A program made the position numbers and the translations under genes. A stretch of DNA of 45,801 nucleotides from Eubacterium sp. GTDB lineage: Bacteria; Bacillota; Clostridia; Lachnospirales; Lachnospiraceae. Each line of letters opens with the position of its first letter. Position 1 is the first letter of the stretch. Positions 24,846 through 33,245 of the stretch are shown piece after piece. Below the pieces are notes generated by a model. It did no database searches. It worked only from the letters and a program-made list of their open reading frames with translations, and had not been told where the DNA came from. Location of the stretch: contig JAAWJJ010000023.1 of assembly GCA_022796875.1 (NCBI GenBank), forward strand, positions 1 to 45,801, given 5' to 3'.

Positions 24846-25388
24846 ATGAGTAAATTTGTATGTACTGTATGTGGTTATGTTCACGAAGGAGATGCTGCAC
24901 CGGACGTATGTCCGATCTGTAAAGCTCCGGCTGAGAAATTCAAAAAACAGGACAGCGAAATGACATGGGCTGCTGAACACGTTATCGGTGTTGCCAAAGG
25001 TGTCAGCGAAGATATCGTTGCTGATCTGAGAGCAAACTTTGAAGGCGAATGTTCAGAAGTTGGTATGTATCTGGCTATGGCAAGAGTAGCTCACAGAGAA
25101 GGATATCCGGAAGTTGGCCTTTATTATGAAAAAGCTGCCTGGGAAGAAGCTGAACATGCTGCAAAATTCGCTGAATTACTTGGCGAAGTCGTTACTGACA
25201 GCACAAAGAAAAACCTTGAAATGCGTGTAGATGCCGAAAACGGTGCAACTGCAGGCAAAACAGATCTGGCAAAACGTGCAAAAGCTGCTAATCTGGATGC
25301 TATCCATGATACAGTTCATGAAATGGCTCGCGACGAGGCAAGACACGGGAAAGCTTTCGCAGGGTTATTGAAGAGATACTTCGGTTAA
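24846..25388 (+). CDS. Reverse rubrerythrin (rubredoxin domain first)
   Basis: This 180-residue protein has the rubredoxin-like iron site at the N-terminus: [20 protein letters not shown], then ICKAP, giving two CxxC motifs. The ferritin-like diiron domain follows, with ligands in [28 protein letters not shown] and [11 protein letters not shown]. This is the domain order of clostridial reverse rubrerythrin, an NADH-linked peroxide and oxygen reductase that is strongly derepressed when PerR is lost. A PerR-type box lies between promoter and start. TAAGGAGG precedes the ATG, and a strong terminator follows the gene. Confidence 0.95.
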   Translation: MSKFVCTVCGYVHEGDAAPDVCPICKAPAEKFKKQDSEMTWAAEHVIGVAKGVSEDIVADLRANFEGECSEVGMYLAMARVAHREGYPEVGLYYEKAAWEEAEHAAKFAELLGEVVTDSTKKNLEMRVDAENGATAGKTDLAKRAKAANLDAIHDTVHEMARDEARHGKAFAGLLKRYFG

Positions 25389-25415
25389 GAAAAAAACATG
25401 TAAAATAAGGGTTTA

Positions 25416-25450
25416 GGGGATGGACAAGTTGTTGTCCGTCCTCTTTTTTT
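25416..25450 (+). terminator. Terminator of reverse rubrerythrin gene
   Basis: GGGGATGGACAA pairs with TTGTCCGTCCTC around a GTTG loop, followed by TTTTTTT. Confidence 0.9.
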
Positions 25451-25490
25451 CTTTAAAACAGGGGATTTCCGTTGTCTGGTTTTGGACAGA

Positions 25491-25548
25491 AAAAAGGGGC
25501 TGCCGCTCCAGTAATAATGAATTATCACCTTTGCAGCAGCCTCTTTGT
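25491..25548. repeat. Hairpin repeat copy 1, probable terminator of second TRAP operon
   Basis: AGGGGCTGC (25495-25503) pairs with GCAGCCTCT (25536-25544). On the minus strand CCCCTTTTTTC forms the T-tail after the dctM stop at 25576. The sequence, including the loop GTAATAATGA, matches the element at 33175-33235 in the same orientation at about 80% by eye over some 52 bp. Confidence 0.75.
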
Positions 25549-25575
25549 TACGGAACTTTTTACATCCCCTTTTCG

Positions 25576-26763
25576 CTACAATAATGTGGGGAGAATAGTA
25601 GAAATTGACGGAATAAATGTAATTATTATTACACCAATCAAATACAATAAAATAAAAGGAACTAAAGATTTCGTTATTTCTTTCATATCAAGTCCCAACA
25701 CGCTTTGTGCAACAAAAATATTTAACCCAAAAGGAGGGGTAAACATCCCTACAGACAATGTCACCGTGAAAATAATTCCAAGATGAATTGCGCTTATGCC
25801 CAGCGAAGTAGCCGCCGGTAAAATCATCGGCCCTAAAATCAAAATGGCAGCGCTTGGATCAAAGAAACATCCTACAACCAGCAACAGGATTAACAGCAGA
25901 ATCAAAAATCCTGTACGAGGAAAGCTTCCGAATGATTGTGTAATCCACTGTGGCAATTGCGAAATGGTTAATGCTCTTGCAAAAAATGCACTGGCAGCTA
26001 TTAGAAGAAATACCTGTGCAGATGTAGCAATGGAATCTCTTAAAATCTCCGGAACGGCTGAAAATTTAATCTCTTTTAAGCCAAAAATACTAACAACCGC
26101 ACAATACACTGCTGAAAGGGCTCCTGCTTCTGTCGGAGTAACAAAACCAGAATAAATTCCGCCTAATACTAAAACAGGGAGCAATAATACCGGAATTCCC
26201 CGCTTCAATGATTGGCCAATTTCTCCCGCTGTCACAGGATCCTTTGCTTTCTTCTTACATTTTAAAACCAAATACACAGCCATAATGACAACAAGCAACA
26301 CTCCCGGCAAGATTCCAGCTATAAACATATCGCTAACCGACGTATCTGTAGAAATACCATAAATAATCATAATTACAGAAGGCGGAATGATGGATGCCAG
26401 GCCAGCCGCTGAAGTAACCAGTCCTGTAGCCATTTTTTCGCCGTCAGACTCCGCAATCGGCTTATGTACAATTTTTGCAAATACTGCGGTTGCCGCTGGC
26501 GGAGAACCTGAAATAGCTCCAAATAACGCATTGGAAATCAAACAGGCCAATGGAATTCCGCCGCGAATATTTTTCAGAAATGTACTGCAAAAATCAATCA
26601 GCCTCTTTCCAAGCGTTCCGCCGGAAATAAAATTTCCTGCCAAAACAAAAAATGGAATTGCCAACAGGCTGTTCTTCGTAATGCCTTCAAACATTACCGT
26701 AAACACACTCTGAAGAGGCATATGATTAACAACAACCATAAGATACACTCCAGATGCCAACAA
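25576..26763 (-). CDS. TRAP transporter large permease, DctM type, lacking its first membrane helix
   Basis: The 395 residues match DctM from near the end of the usual first helix onward: LLAIPFFVLAGNFISGGTLG, AAGLASIIPPSVIMIIYGI, TPTEAGALSAVY and FTPPFGLNIFVAQS. Normal DctM proteins are about 425-435 long; here roughly 25-30 N-terminal residues, which would contain helix 1 and its start, are missing. The frame opens at TTG (26761-26763), one TTG codon after the dctQ stop and in the same frame. The AGGAGGGG site there is followed by an ATG in another frame. The gene may be truncated by a small deletion or use TTG; transport activity is uncertain. Confidence 0.82.
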   Translation of the reverse strand: MLASGVYLMVVVNHMPLQSVFTVMFEGITKNSLLAIPFFVLAGNFISGGTLGKRLIDFCSTFLKNIRGGIPLACLISNALFGAISGSPPAATAVFAKIVHKPIAESDGEKMATGLVTSAAGLASIIPPSVIMIIYGISTDTSVSDMFIAGILPGVLLVVIMAVYLVLKCKKKAKDPVTAGEIGQSLKRGIPVLLLPVLVLGGIYSGFVTPTEAGALSAVYCAVVSIFGLKEIKFSAVPEILRDSIATSAQVFLLIAASAFFARALTISQLPQWITQSFGSFPRTGFLILLLILLLVVGCFFDPSAAILILGPMILPAATSLGISAIHLGIIFTVTLSVGMFTPPFGLNIFVAQSVLGLDMKEITKSLVPFILLYLIGVIIITFIPSISTILPTLL

Positions 26764-27258
26764 TCATGCAACATCCCCTCCTTTCTCGTTACCCAAAAAG
26801 ATCGTTCCGATGCTGGCAATAATAGTCAGGATAAAACTAATAACGCCTATGCCAAAAAAGATAGAGCGAGGCCACAACAATACATAAGTCCTCATATTTG
26901 TTTCATATGCCGTAATTGTTGATTCTGTACCATAACGTACTATAATAAAACAAAGCACGATAACTATGGCAGCGCTGAAAACCTGAAATCCTTTCCGGAC
27001 TTTTTTGTTTTTCAAACTGTTCCCTAATATATCAACGGTAAGCTGTTTGCTTTTCCATTCCAGAAATGGGATTGCCAAAAAGACAGCTACCACAACTAAA
27101 TAAGTAATTAATTCCTCTGCCCAGGGAAAGCTTGTTGAAAGAATTTTTCTGCACAGGGCATTCACAGTTGCAAGTACCGCGCTGGCACTTCCTAATACAG
27201 CAGCTATACTAAGCAATGCGACCATAAGACGATCAAGCCATTTTCTTACACGTTCCAT
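26764..27258 (-). CDS. TRAP transporter small permease, DctQ type
   Basis: This 164-residue protein has four predicted helices and the DctQ pattern, including FPWAEELITYLVVVAVFLAI and WKSKQLTVDIL after helix 2. Its N-terminus is basic (MERVRKWLDRLMVAL), and its tail NEKGGDVA is hydrophilic. It forms the transporter with the binding protein upstream (11 bp away) and the truncated dctM downstream. A normal C-terminus indicates that the small deletion suspected at the junction affected dctM only. Confidence 0.88.
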   Translation of the reverse strand: MERVRKWLDRLMVALLSIAAVLGSASAVLATVNALCRKILSTSFPWAEELITYLVVVAVFLAIPFLEWKSKQLTVDILGNSLKNKKVRKGFQVFSAAIVIVLCFIIVRYGTESTITAYETNMRTYVLLWPRSIFFGIGVISFILTIIASIGTIFLGNEKGGDVA

Positions 27259-27269
27259 TTGTCACCTCT

Positions 27270-28346
27270 CTATTTATCAGCTTCTATAAGAGCAGCTAAT
27301 TCATCGTATACAGGCTGATACTCAGGATAGCTTTCCAAATACCAGTCCGTTATGCTCTGCAATCTGGATTTTAATTCTTCTTCTAATACGGCATCAGCCT
27401 CTACTACTTCCAGTCCTTTTTCAGTCATAACATCCAGTGCCGTTTCTTTCATTGTATCAATATATGGATAGCCTACTTCCTCAGCAACTTTCTGTGCCGT
27501 TTCCTTAATAGTTCCCTGTAGGTCTTCCGGAATTTGATTCCACCAAACAGGACTGATCGCATACAAACTGATCATGGAATCATTCAGTCCCTCCAACATA
27601 TATGGAGCGGATGTATATAACGACTGCGATAAGAATAATGATATATCTGTCAATGTCCCATCTACTGTACCATTCTGTAAAGAAGGCGCCAATTCGCCCA
27701 TATCAATGTTAGACACAGTAGCCCCCAATTCGCCTACTTCTTTCTGAATTACAGCGCTTGGCAACGACCATAACTTCATGCTGGAAAAATCATCTATAGA
27801 CGTAATCTTTTTCTTGGATAAAACCTGTCGGTCAAACAATCTCAAATAGGATACCGGAATAAATCCATTCTCTTCGTATCCTTTTGTATAAAGCGTGTCG
27901 TTCTGCGTCAAAATACGATAAAGCTGCTCGCTGTCTTCAAACAAATACGGAAGGTCTACAACTGTAGCTCCCATATAGGCAGTTCCAAAATAAGTTGTAG
28001 GAACCATTGCAGAATCTACCGTGCCGTCACGTAATCCCTGAACTAATTCCGCAAGATTCCCAAGCTGGCCAGCCGGATAAAGCTGCACGTCAATCTGACC
28101 CTCCGTAGCCGCTTCCAACTCTTTCTCAAAAGCTTCCATCCACACATTATGAGGATGCTGTCCGCCTGTAGCGACGCCAAGTCTGAGCACATAGGCATCC
28201 TCTTTAATGTTTGCATTCGATGTTTCATTTGATGAACCGCCAACAGGTGTTTCTGTTGGTTCAGCTTCCTGCTTTTCGCCACCGCATGCACACATGGAAA
28301 TTACCATAGCAGCCGCCAGAAACATACCTATTATCCTTTTTTTCAT
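27270..28346 (-). CDS. TRAP transporter substrate-binding lipoprotein, DctP type
   Basis: This 358-residue protein has a lipoprotein signal (MKKRIIGMFLAAAMVISMCA, then C) and a DctP-family binding domain: RLGVATGGQHPHNVWMEAFE, IDVQLYPAGQLGNLAELVQG, and SMKLWSLPSAVIQKEVGELG where the family usually has the conserved binding Arg in this region. The ligand is unknown; the catabolic genes on the same strand (28496-31092) suggest an aromatic or polyphenol-derived acid. The ATG at 28346 is set by the signal peptide; the AAAGGA site is 12 bases away. A 150-bp gap with a weak hairpin separates it from the preceding enzyme gene, and no separate promoter is evident. Confidence 0.88.
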   Translation of the reverse strand: MKKRIIGMFLAAAMVISMCACGGEKQEAEPTETPVGGSSNETSNANIKEDAYVLRLGVATGGQHPHNVWMEAFEKELEAATEGQIDVQLYPAGQLGNLAELVQGLRDGTVDSAMVPTTYFGTAYMGATVVDLPYLFEDSEQLYRILTQNDTLYTKGYEENGFIPVSYLRLFDRQVLSKKKITSIDDFSSMKLWSLPSAVIQKEVGELGATVSNIDMGELAPSLQNGTVDGTLTDISLFLSQSLYTSAPYMLEGLNDSMISLYAISPVWWNQIPEDLQGTIKETAQKVAEEVGYPYIDTMKETALDVMTEKGLEVVEADAVLEEELKSRLQSITDWYLESYPEYQPVYDELAALIEADK

Positions 28347-28495
28347 AATTTTTACCATTCCTTTCGCTTCGCTCAAGGCACAAACAAGGCATGAAAAAGC
28401 TTGTTGTGTTTCCCCTCCATTTTGTTTGAGTATACTCCAAATCTACTTTACTTTTTACTCCTACCCTTAATACCTTGAAATCCTATAGAAAAATT

Positions 28496-29332
28496 TTACT
28501 TTACTACCCAATTGTCTTTTTCCTGTGCGTATAACTCAGGAAGAATCTTAGCCAGATTAGAGAACTCTTTTATATTGTGGTTCAACAGGCATACCGGTCC
28601 GTCTTTTGGAATAGTAACGCCATCCGGAATACATTTTACAGCCTTTCCATCAATAATCTGATACCCAAACCAGAACATGGACTGCAGCTGCGATCCTCCT
28701 TCTACCGGACGCAGGAAATGAGTCATAACTACCGGAACATCAGGCATTTCATCATTACCAACAATTTTTACATTTGCACAGCAAAGCGCATTGCATTCAT
28801 CCGTATCAATTCGTGAAGTATCATAACCAAGTTTGCCAGGCTCTTCAAAACTGATAATCAGTTTGCCGGCTCCCTCAGGGAGTCCGATATCTTCCCAGAT
28901 ATGATGAACACTTCCCCAATGGCGTTCTCTCATAGATAACGACATATCCAATGCACGTGCAGGATCTTCCAGATATACATCATAATGATCTTCATTATCC
29001 CAACATGCATAACGAAGCCTGTCAATAGGATGCCAGGCAAACCACCAATCAAACATTTCACCTGTTACGCCAGAAAAAAATGTAGGATTTGCAGTCATAG
29101 CTGTTCCGTTTTCTAATTGCCACCAGCCAAAATCAACATCCAGCGGACCGTCAAACAACTTATTTCTATCTTCGATTCTCAATGCGGTTGCAGGATCTAA
29201 AGATTTTTTCAGGATGCGGTCATATTTTTCCTGTTCGCCTGCATAAATGTCCTGCGCATAAAATCTGTAATAACTTTTCTGCTTATCTTCATTTGTACAA
29301 GGTACTTTTCTACTCATAATTTTTTTACTCAT
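28496..29332 (-). CDS. DAPG/phloretin hydrolase-family C-C hydrolase (PhlG-like)
   Basis: This 278-residue protein matches the PhlG family, zinc-dependent hydrolases that cleave a C-C bond between an aromatic ring and an acyl group. Members include 2,4-diacetylphloroglucinol hydrolase and Eubacterium ramulus phloretin hydrolase. Supporting patterns are LDVDFGWWQLENGTAMTANP, EMFDWWFAWHPIDRLRYACW and DNEDHYDVY, with candidate metal ligands His and Glu in HHIWEDIGLPEG and a late HNIKEF. Length and lack of a signal peptide fit a cytoplasmic hydrolase. GAGG lies seven bases upstream of the ATG. Its operon also has a cupin and a TRAP transporter. The natural substrate is unknown; a flavonoid breakdown product is plausible. 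Confidence 0.85.
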   Translation of the reverse strand: MSKKIMSRKVPCTNEDKQKSYYRFYAQDIYAGEQEKYDRILKKSLDPATALRIEDRNKLFDGPLDVDFGWWQLENGTAMTANPTFFSGVTGEMFDWWFAWHPIDRLRYACWDNEDHYDVYLEDPARALDMSLSMRERHWGSVHHIWEDIGLPEGAGKLIISFEEPGKLGYDTSRIDTDECNALCCANVKIVGNDEMPDVPVVMTHFLRPVEGGSQLQSMFWFGYQIIDGKAVKCIPDGVTIPKDGPVCLLNHNIKEFSNLAKILPELYAQEKDNWVVK

Positions 29333-29345
29333 AATTAAACCTCTA

Positions 29346-29900
29346 TTATTTATATTCCATACCAGGTGTACGATTCGCAGCGCTCAGAACAAACAGAATA
29401 ACTGCCGGTTTATCGGAACGGTTAGACCATGCATGAATAGTACCTCTCTGAATCAGGATATCTCCTTTTTTCATTAATTTCTCGCCGCCATCAATGACTG
29501 CGTATACTTCACCCTCTAATACCATAGCGTAATCAAGAGATGCTGTACGATGCATCATAGGCGGTTCAGGAGTAACTCCATCCTCTTTCATGCCAAGCTC
29601 GCCATCAGGCGGAAACTGCATAATACGGAACACATTTCCGTTAGAATCCGGATTAATATTGAACGCACAGGCTGTAGTATCTACATAATCGCCGTCGTTA
29701 TTTGCAGGCGTTTCATTCTGACGCCAGATCTCGTTTGTTATAAAATTCTCACATCCGCCGATTGCAAAACGGTTAGGACAAATCTGATCCTCAATAAAAA
29801 TTGCTTTTCCGCTCTCATCATGCGCTGTTACAATTCTTCTGAACTGTGCGGTTCCTTCTGCCGGTTTTACACCTTCGATTGCTTTTGCTAAATCTGCCAT
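29346..29900 (-). CDS. Cupin-domain protein
   Basis: This 184-residue protein has a single cupin barrel in its C-terminal half: MMHRTASLDYAMVLEGEVYA, then KKGDILIQRGTIHAWSNRSD, matching the two cupin motifs, with His and Glu/Asp candidates for metal binding. The N-terminal half resembles aromatic-catabolism cupins that open with a RRIVTAHDESGKAIF-type section. The role could be a dioxygenase-like, isomerase or sensor function; in an anaerobe a hydrolytic or isomerising role is likelier. It sits 13 bp upstream of the PhlG-like gene in the same operon. AAAGGAA precedes the start. Confidence 0.8.
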   Translation of the reverse strand: MADLAKAIEGVKPAEGTAQFRRIVTAHDESGKAIFIEDQICPNRFAIGGCENFITNEIWRQNETPANNDGDYVDTTACAFNINPDSNGNVFRIMQFPPDGELGMKEDGVTPEPPMMHRTASLDYAMVLEGEVYAVIDGGEKLMKKGDILIQRGTIHAWSNRSDKPAVILFVLSAANRTPGMEYK

Positions 29901-29948
29901 ATTTTTTTCTTTCCTTTACAATATATTTTATTAACTATGTGTTTTTTC

Positions 29949-30536
29949 CTAACGGTACTCCGGAACAGGCTCGTTGTATGCGTTCAGGATGGTACCGACC
30001 ATCTTAAACATACCAACGGCAAATACCATGGAGTTTACTCCGGCCTGGCCAAGAACTTTTACAGAATGATCATATACAGAACCTGGAATAGCTCCTACTC
30101 CGTTCAATGCAACTGCCAGATCAAATGCTGCAGACTCTTTCTCTCCCAGATCTGCCGGTTTAACGCCTGCCATAATAGATGCGATCTGTTCATCTGTAAG
30201 TTTGCCATTCTGTTTTGCAAGCATAGAGTGCGCGTACATACCATACTGTCCTTTCGCTGCAGTTACTGTAACCAGAATAGCAATTTCATGTGCCGCCCAG
30301 CCGTTACGCTCAACATTTGTTTTAATAATATCGCGGTTTAAAGGAAGAAATTCCATCCCCAAATCAATCTCATGGCATAATACGTTAGACGGTCCGTTCA
30401 ACTCTTTATTGTCAGTTAACCATACGTACGGCATGGTCTGAAATGCATTGATATGAATATCATAAAACTTTTTCTGTTTCTCATTCATATCCTCCGGTTT
30501 GATGTAAGGTAATCTTGCTTCTGTGTTGTACAACAT
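29949..30536 (-). CDS. Carboxymuconolactone decarboxylase/AhpD-like protein
   Basis: This 195-residue, helical protein resembles the carboxymuconolactone decarboxylase (CMD) superfamily: RNGWAAHEIAILVTVTAAKG, YGMYAHSMLAKQNGKLTDEQ and the later DHSVKVLGQAG region. The redox CxxC seen in AhpD peroxidase relatives is absent (the site reads GQYGMYAHS), so it is not a thiol peroxidase. It may be a lyase or isomerase in the aromatic pathway. GGAGAG precedes the ATG. It lies between the broken amidohydrolase and the cupin gene. Confidence 0.78.
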   Translation of the reverse strand: MLYNTEARLPYIKPEDMNEKQKKFYDIHINAFQTMPYVWLTDNKELNGPSNVLCHEIDLGMEFLPLNRDIIKTNVERNGWAAHEIAILVTVTAAKGQYGMYAHSMLAKQNGKLTDEQIASIMAGVKPADLGEKESAAFDLAVALNGVGAIPGSVYDHSVKVLGQAGVNSMVFAVGMFKMVGTILNAYNEPVPEYR

Positions 30537-30565
30537 GTTATCTCTCCTTTTTCATTTATAATTTT

Positions 30566-31092
30566 TTATATTTTCTCAGATAATAATTTCTCGATGGTGC
30601 CACCAAGAATCATCTGCTTCTGAGCCTCTGTGACTGGTAAGCGTTCAATCTGCTTTAACTCATATTTGTAGTGGTCCGGTACAAATTCACCCGGGCCTGT
30701 CTTGCCATATGTGGAATAGCTTTCGCCATTGGACGCCTTATAGTATCCGTAAAATGCAGGTGAATCTGATCCAAAGATCAATTTCTCAGGTCCGATCGCC
30801 GGATCCTCTGCCGCTTTCAAAAGTACTTCATACGGAGCGCTGCTGGTTTCAAGGTATACATTAGGATGACGGGACGCCACCATTAATGCCATGTCTGCAA
30901 AGTATCCATAGTAGTATGCCGACTGCATTCCACAATGCCCAATAATCACCGGAACCTCCGGGAACTCAGTTGCAATATCGTCAATAAACATCGGATTTGC
31001 ATAGTAGAGGCCTCTGCTGGACTCTTTTCTTGTCCCGTTTCCGCCAAATGAAATAATAAGTCCCAATATTAAGTTTGTTTTTTATCGATCAT
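30566..31092 (-). pseudogene. Amidohydrolase (PF04909-type), broken near the 5' end
   Basis: The frame 30566-31066 encodes the C-terminal half of an amidohydrolase-2 family TIM barrel, with VPVIIGHCGMQSAYYYGYFA (metal-binding His), YLETSSAP and LIFGSDSPAFYG (catalytic Asp). The N-terminal half, which should hold the HxH metal site, is missing. A good ribosome binding site (AAAGGAGAG) and ATG remain at 31090-31092, but they encode only MIDKKQT before TAA (31069-31071). The C-terminal frame could start only at TTG 31064-31066. An internal deletion of about 130 codons with a frame change explains this. It is the first gene after a sigma-54 promoter, so the intact ancestor belonged to this operon. 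Confidence 0.75.
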
Positions 31093-31111
31093 ATACTCTC
31101 CTTTTTATTGT

Positions 31112-31127
31112 ATTACAGGCCTGTAAT
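31112..31127. promoter_or_regulatory. 16-bp perfect palindrome in the leader of the catabolic operon
   Basis: ATTACAGGCCTGTAAT lies between the predicted sigma-54 start site (about 31139) and the remnant start codon at 31092. It could be an operator or, with the T-run on the plus-strand side, a weak terminator for leftward-to-rightward read-through. Confidence 0.4.
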
Positions 31128-31148
31128 TTTTTATTATGCTTATAATAT

Positions 31149-31165
31149 ATGCAAATAGCGTGCCA
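31149..31165 (-). promoter_or_regulatory. Sigma-54 (-24/-12) promoter of the catabolic operon
   Basis: On the minus strand TGGCACGCTATTTGCAT matches the RpoN consensus TGGCACG-N4-TTGCA. The GG (31163-31164) and GC (31151-31152) are properly spaced. It points toward the amidohydrolase/CMD/cupin/PhlG-like/TRAP genes, and a sigma-54 activator is encoded divergently. Confidence 0.9.
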
Positions 31166-31224
31166 GTTTTTTCATTCGAAAAACCTCTCTTTTTTACTCC
31201 ATTTTTACTTTTTTCAATCGTTTG

Positions 31225-31253
31225 TTGACACTTTTCCCATTTTCGTGTATTAT
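31225..31253 (+). promoter_or_regulatory. Sigma-A promoter of the sigma-54 activator gene
   Basis: TTGACA (31225-31230) and TATTAT (31248-31253) are spaced by 17 bases, about 65 bp before the activator start. The AT-rich leader after it contains TATACATATT and ACATATTGTATA, possible activator sites that I cannot define further. Confidence 0.75.
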
Positions 31254-31317
31254 TTTTATACATATTTTTTTACATATTGTATATTTATTTTATACTTGTT
31301 CTAAATGAGGATAAATT

Positions 31318-33162
31318 ATGATTGTTTTTAAAGAAAAAATTTCATTAAGAGAAGATAATAAAAAACTATGCCAGTTTTTGGATAGTGCATTTGACACCTC
31401 TCTCATCATTGACGTCCACTGTAATATCATTAATTTTGGAAAAGGCGCGCGCCAGTTAAATGCAGGGATTCTCTCTAATTATCTGGATAAGAACATCAGC
31501 GAAATTGATGAGAACGAACCTTACAAAAAAGTAATCGAAACAGGAGTTTTTCTCCGTGGACGTTTTGCGACCATTGCCAGAATGCCGGTAATTCAAAACA
31601 TTTATCCCATATCCATTGGGGGACAAATTGCAGGCGCACTATCTATTAGCACTTACTACAACTTAAGCCTGATTGAACAACAGCTATTAGAAAGCGATCA
31701 TGCTTCTGCTGCCAGGCAGCAACATATCATTCAGGAATGTACCAGAAATTATCACGACTCGAATCCATTTCAATTATCATTGAAAGAATTAATACATGGA
31801 GATCCCGTTATAGAGCCTCTTATCAATACTATTTTTGATTCCGCAATCTATGTAGATACACAAAATAAAATACTTCGCTGTAATATGGGGCAATTAAAGC
31901 TGACTGATGAACAGGCTCGCGATATGACTGGACAAACGATAGATACATTTCATTCAAAGGCTCCATTTGCAGCCGTCGCCAATACTGGAAAAGCAATCGT
32001 TAACTACCTGTCTATTGTATTTGGTCGACTCAGCATCAACTGTATCTATCCAATTTTTGATCCGTCCACCGGAAAATTAATTGCATTACTTGGGACAATA
32101 CAGTATTCAAACATAAACAACCTTCGGCTGTTTTTTCAAACAAACGCAGCTTCTACTGATTCACTGACTGCTGTTACAGCGCGCTTGAAAAAGAACTACA
32201 CATTTCAGGATTTTTTAGGAACAAGTCCAGCAACCGTTAAACTGCTGGAAATGTGCAAAAAAATCGCCGTAACTGAATTTCCCGCTCTGATTACGGGTGA
32301 AAGCGGAACTGGAAAAGAAGTGATTGCCGGTGCAATACATACAGCGAACCAGAAACATAGTATTAATCCATACGTAAGACTGAACTGTTCCGCAATACCT
32401 CATGACCTTATGGAATCAGAATTATTCGGATATAAAAAAGGCGCTTTTACTGGCGCTGCTAAAGACAAAGCGGGATATTTTGAAATTGCCGCTCATGGTA
32501 CTTTACTTTTAGATGAAATTGGAGATATGGACATAAGATTACAGAGCAAACTTCTCCGTGTTTTGGAAAGCAGAGTATTCTCCCGATTGGGCGATACAAA
32601 GGAAATTCCTTTAAATGCTAGAATTGTCGCATCTACCAACCGCGATTTGTATAAGATGAGTATGGAAGGCACTTTTCGTCTGGATCTGTACTATCGATTA
32701 AATACCATTGAGATAAAAATCCCACCGCTTCGGGAACGACGGGAAGATATCCCTTTACTTGTCAGCCATTTTCTTTTAAGTAACGAAGAAAATATTGGTA
32801 TTTTGCCAGATGCCATGAATTTATTACATAACTACGATTGGCCCGGAAATGTCCGGGAACTCAGAAATATCATCAACCGTATCTGCATCCTGTATTCTGG
32901 AAAAAGCGTTTCAGCAGACGATATCCGTCCTTTCCTGCACAACGACTTTCAGGTTACAGAACCGTTACCTCCAAAAAACATGACCGACGCCCGGTCAGCT
33001 ATCATATCTGAAATATGCACTTTAGAAGAAGGTGAAATCGCTCTAATTAAAGCCGCTTTAAAAGAAGAACATTACAATATATCAAATACCGCAAAAATTT
33101 TAGGCATTACTCGGGCGACTTTATATAACAAGTTGAAAAAATATCAAATTCCATACACGTAA
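31318..33162 (+). CDS. Sigma-54-dependent transcriptional activator with PAS-like sensor domains
   Basis: This 614-residue enhancer-binding protein has three parts. The N-terminal 280 residues look like two PAS-like sensor modules (DTSLIIDVHCNIINFGKGAR and SAIYVDTQNKILRC). The AAA+ domain (about 300-530) has Walker A GESGTGKE (near 327), the sigma-54 contact GAFTGA (near 375), LLLDEIGDMD and the R-finger region FRLDLYYRLN. The C-terminus is a Fis-type helix-turn-helix, NISNTAKILGITRATLYNKL. Such regulators respond to a ligand and open sigma-54 promoters; a consensus one lies divergently at 31149-31165. It most probably controls the PhlG-like/TRAP operon. Ligand unknown, likely an aromatic compound. 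A hairpin terminator follows. Confidence 0.94.
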   Translation: MIVFKEKISLREDNKKLCQFLDSAFDTSLIIDVHCNIINFGKGARQLNAGILSNYLDKNISEIDENEPYKKVIETGVFLRGRFATIARMPVIQNIYPISIGGQIAGALSISTYYNLSLIEQQLLESDHASAARQQHIIQECTRNYHDSNPFQLSLKELIHGDPVIEPLINTIFDSAIYVDTQNKILRCNMGQLKLTDEQARDMTGQTIDTFHSKAPFAAVANTGKAIVNYLSIVFGRLSINCIYPIFDPSTGKLIALLGTIQYSNINNLRLFFQTNAASTDSLTAVTARLKKNYTFQDFLGTSPATVKLLEMCKKIAVTEFPALITGESGTGKEVIAGAIHTANQKHSINPYVRLNCSAIPHDLMESELFGYKKGAFTGAAKDKAGYFEIAAHGTLLLDEIGDMDIRLQSKLLRVLESRVFSRLGDTKEIPLNARIVASTNRDLYKMSMEGTFRLDLYYRLNTIEIKIPPLRERREDIPLLVSHFLLSNEENIGILPDAMNLLHNYDWPGNVRELRNIINRICILYSGKSVSADDIRPFLHNDFQVTEPLPPKNMTDARSAIISEICTLEEGEIALIKAALKEEHYNISNTAKILGITRATLYNKLKKYQIPYT

Positions 33163-33174
33163 CGTTGTTTTTAT

Positions 33175-33235
33175 AAAAACAGGGGTGCTGCTCCGGTAAT
33201 AATGATTAATCTACTTTTGCAGCAGTCCCTTTTTG
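33175..33235. repeat. Hairpin repeat copy 2, terminator between activator and hemC-cobA-hemD
   Basis: AGGGGTGCTGC (33181-33191) pairs with GCAGCAGTCCCT (33219-33230), with one bulge, followed by TTTT on the plus strand and CCCCTGTTTTTAT on the minus strand. It closely matches the element at 25491-25548, including loop sequence GTAATAATGATTA, in the same orientation. It can serve both converging transcripts. Confidence 0.75.
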
Positions 33236-33245
33236 AACTAAATAT

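Noticed and set aside
28377..28495. Possible promoter or terminator between the PhlG-like gene and second dctP
   Set aside because: Only a short AACAAG/CTTGTT hairpin without a T-run and no -24/-12 or good -35/-10 pair are seen; the gap is left unassigned.
29949..30536. AhpD-type alkylhydroperoxidase
   Set aside because: The required CxxC redox pair is missing, so only the broader CMD-like label is kept.
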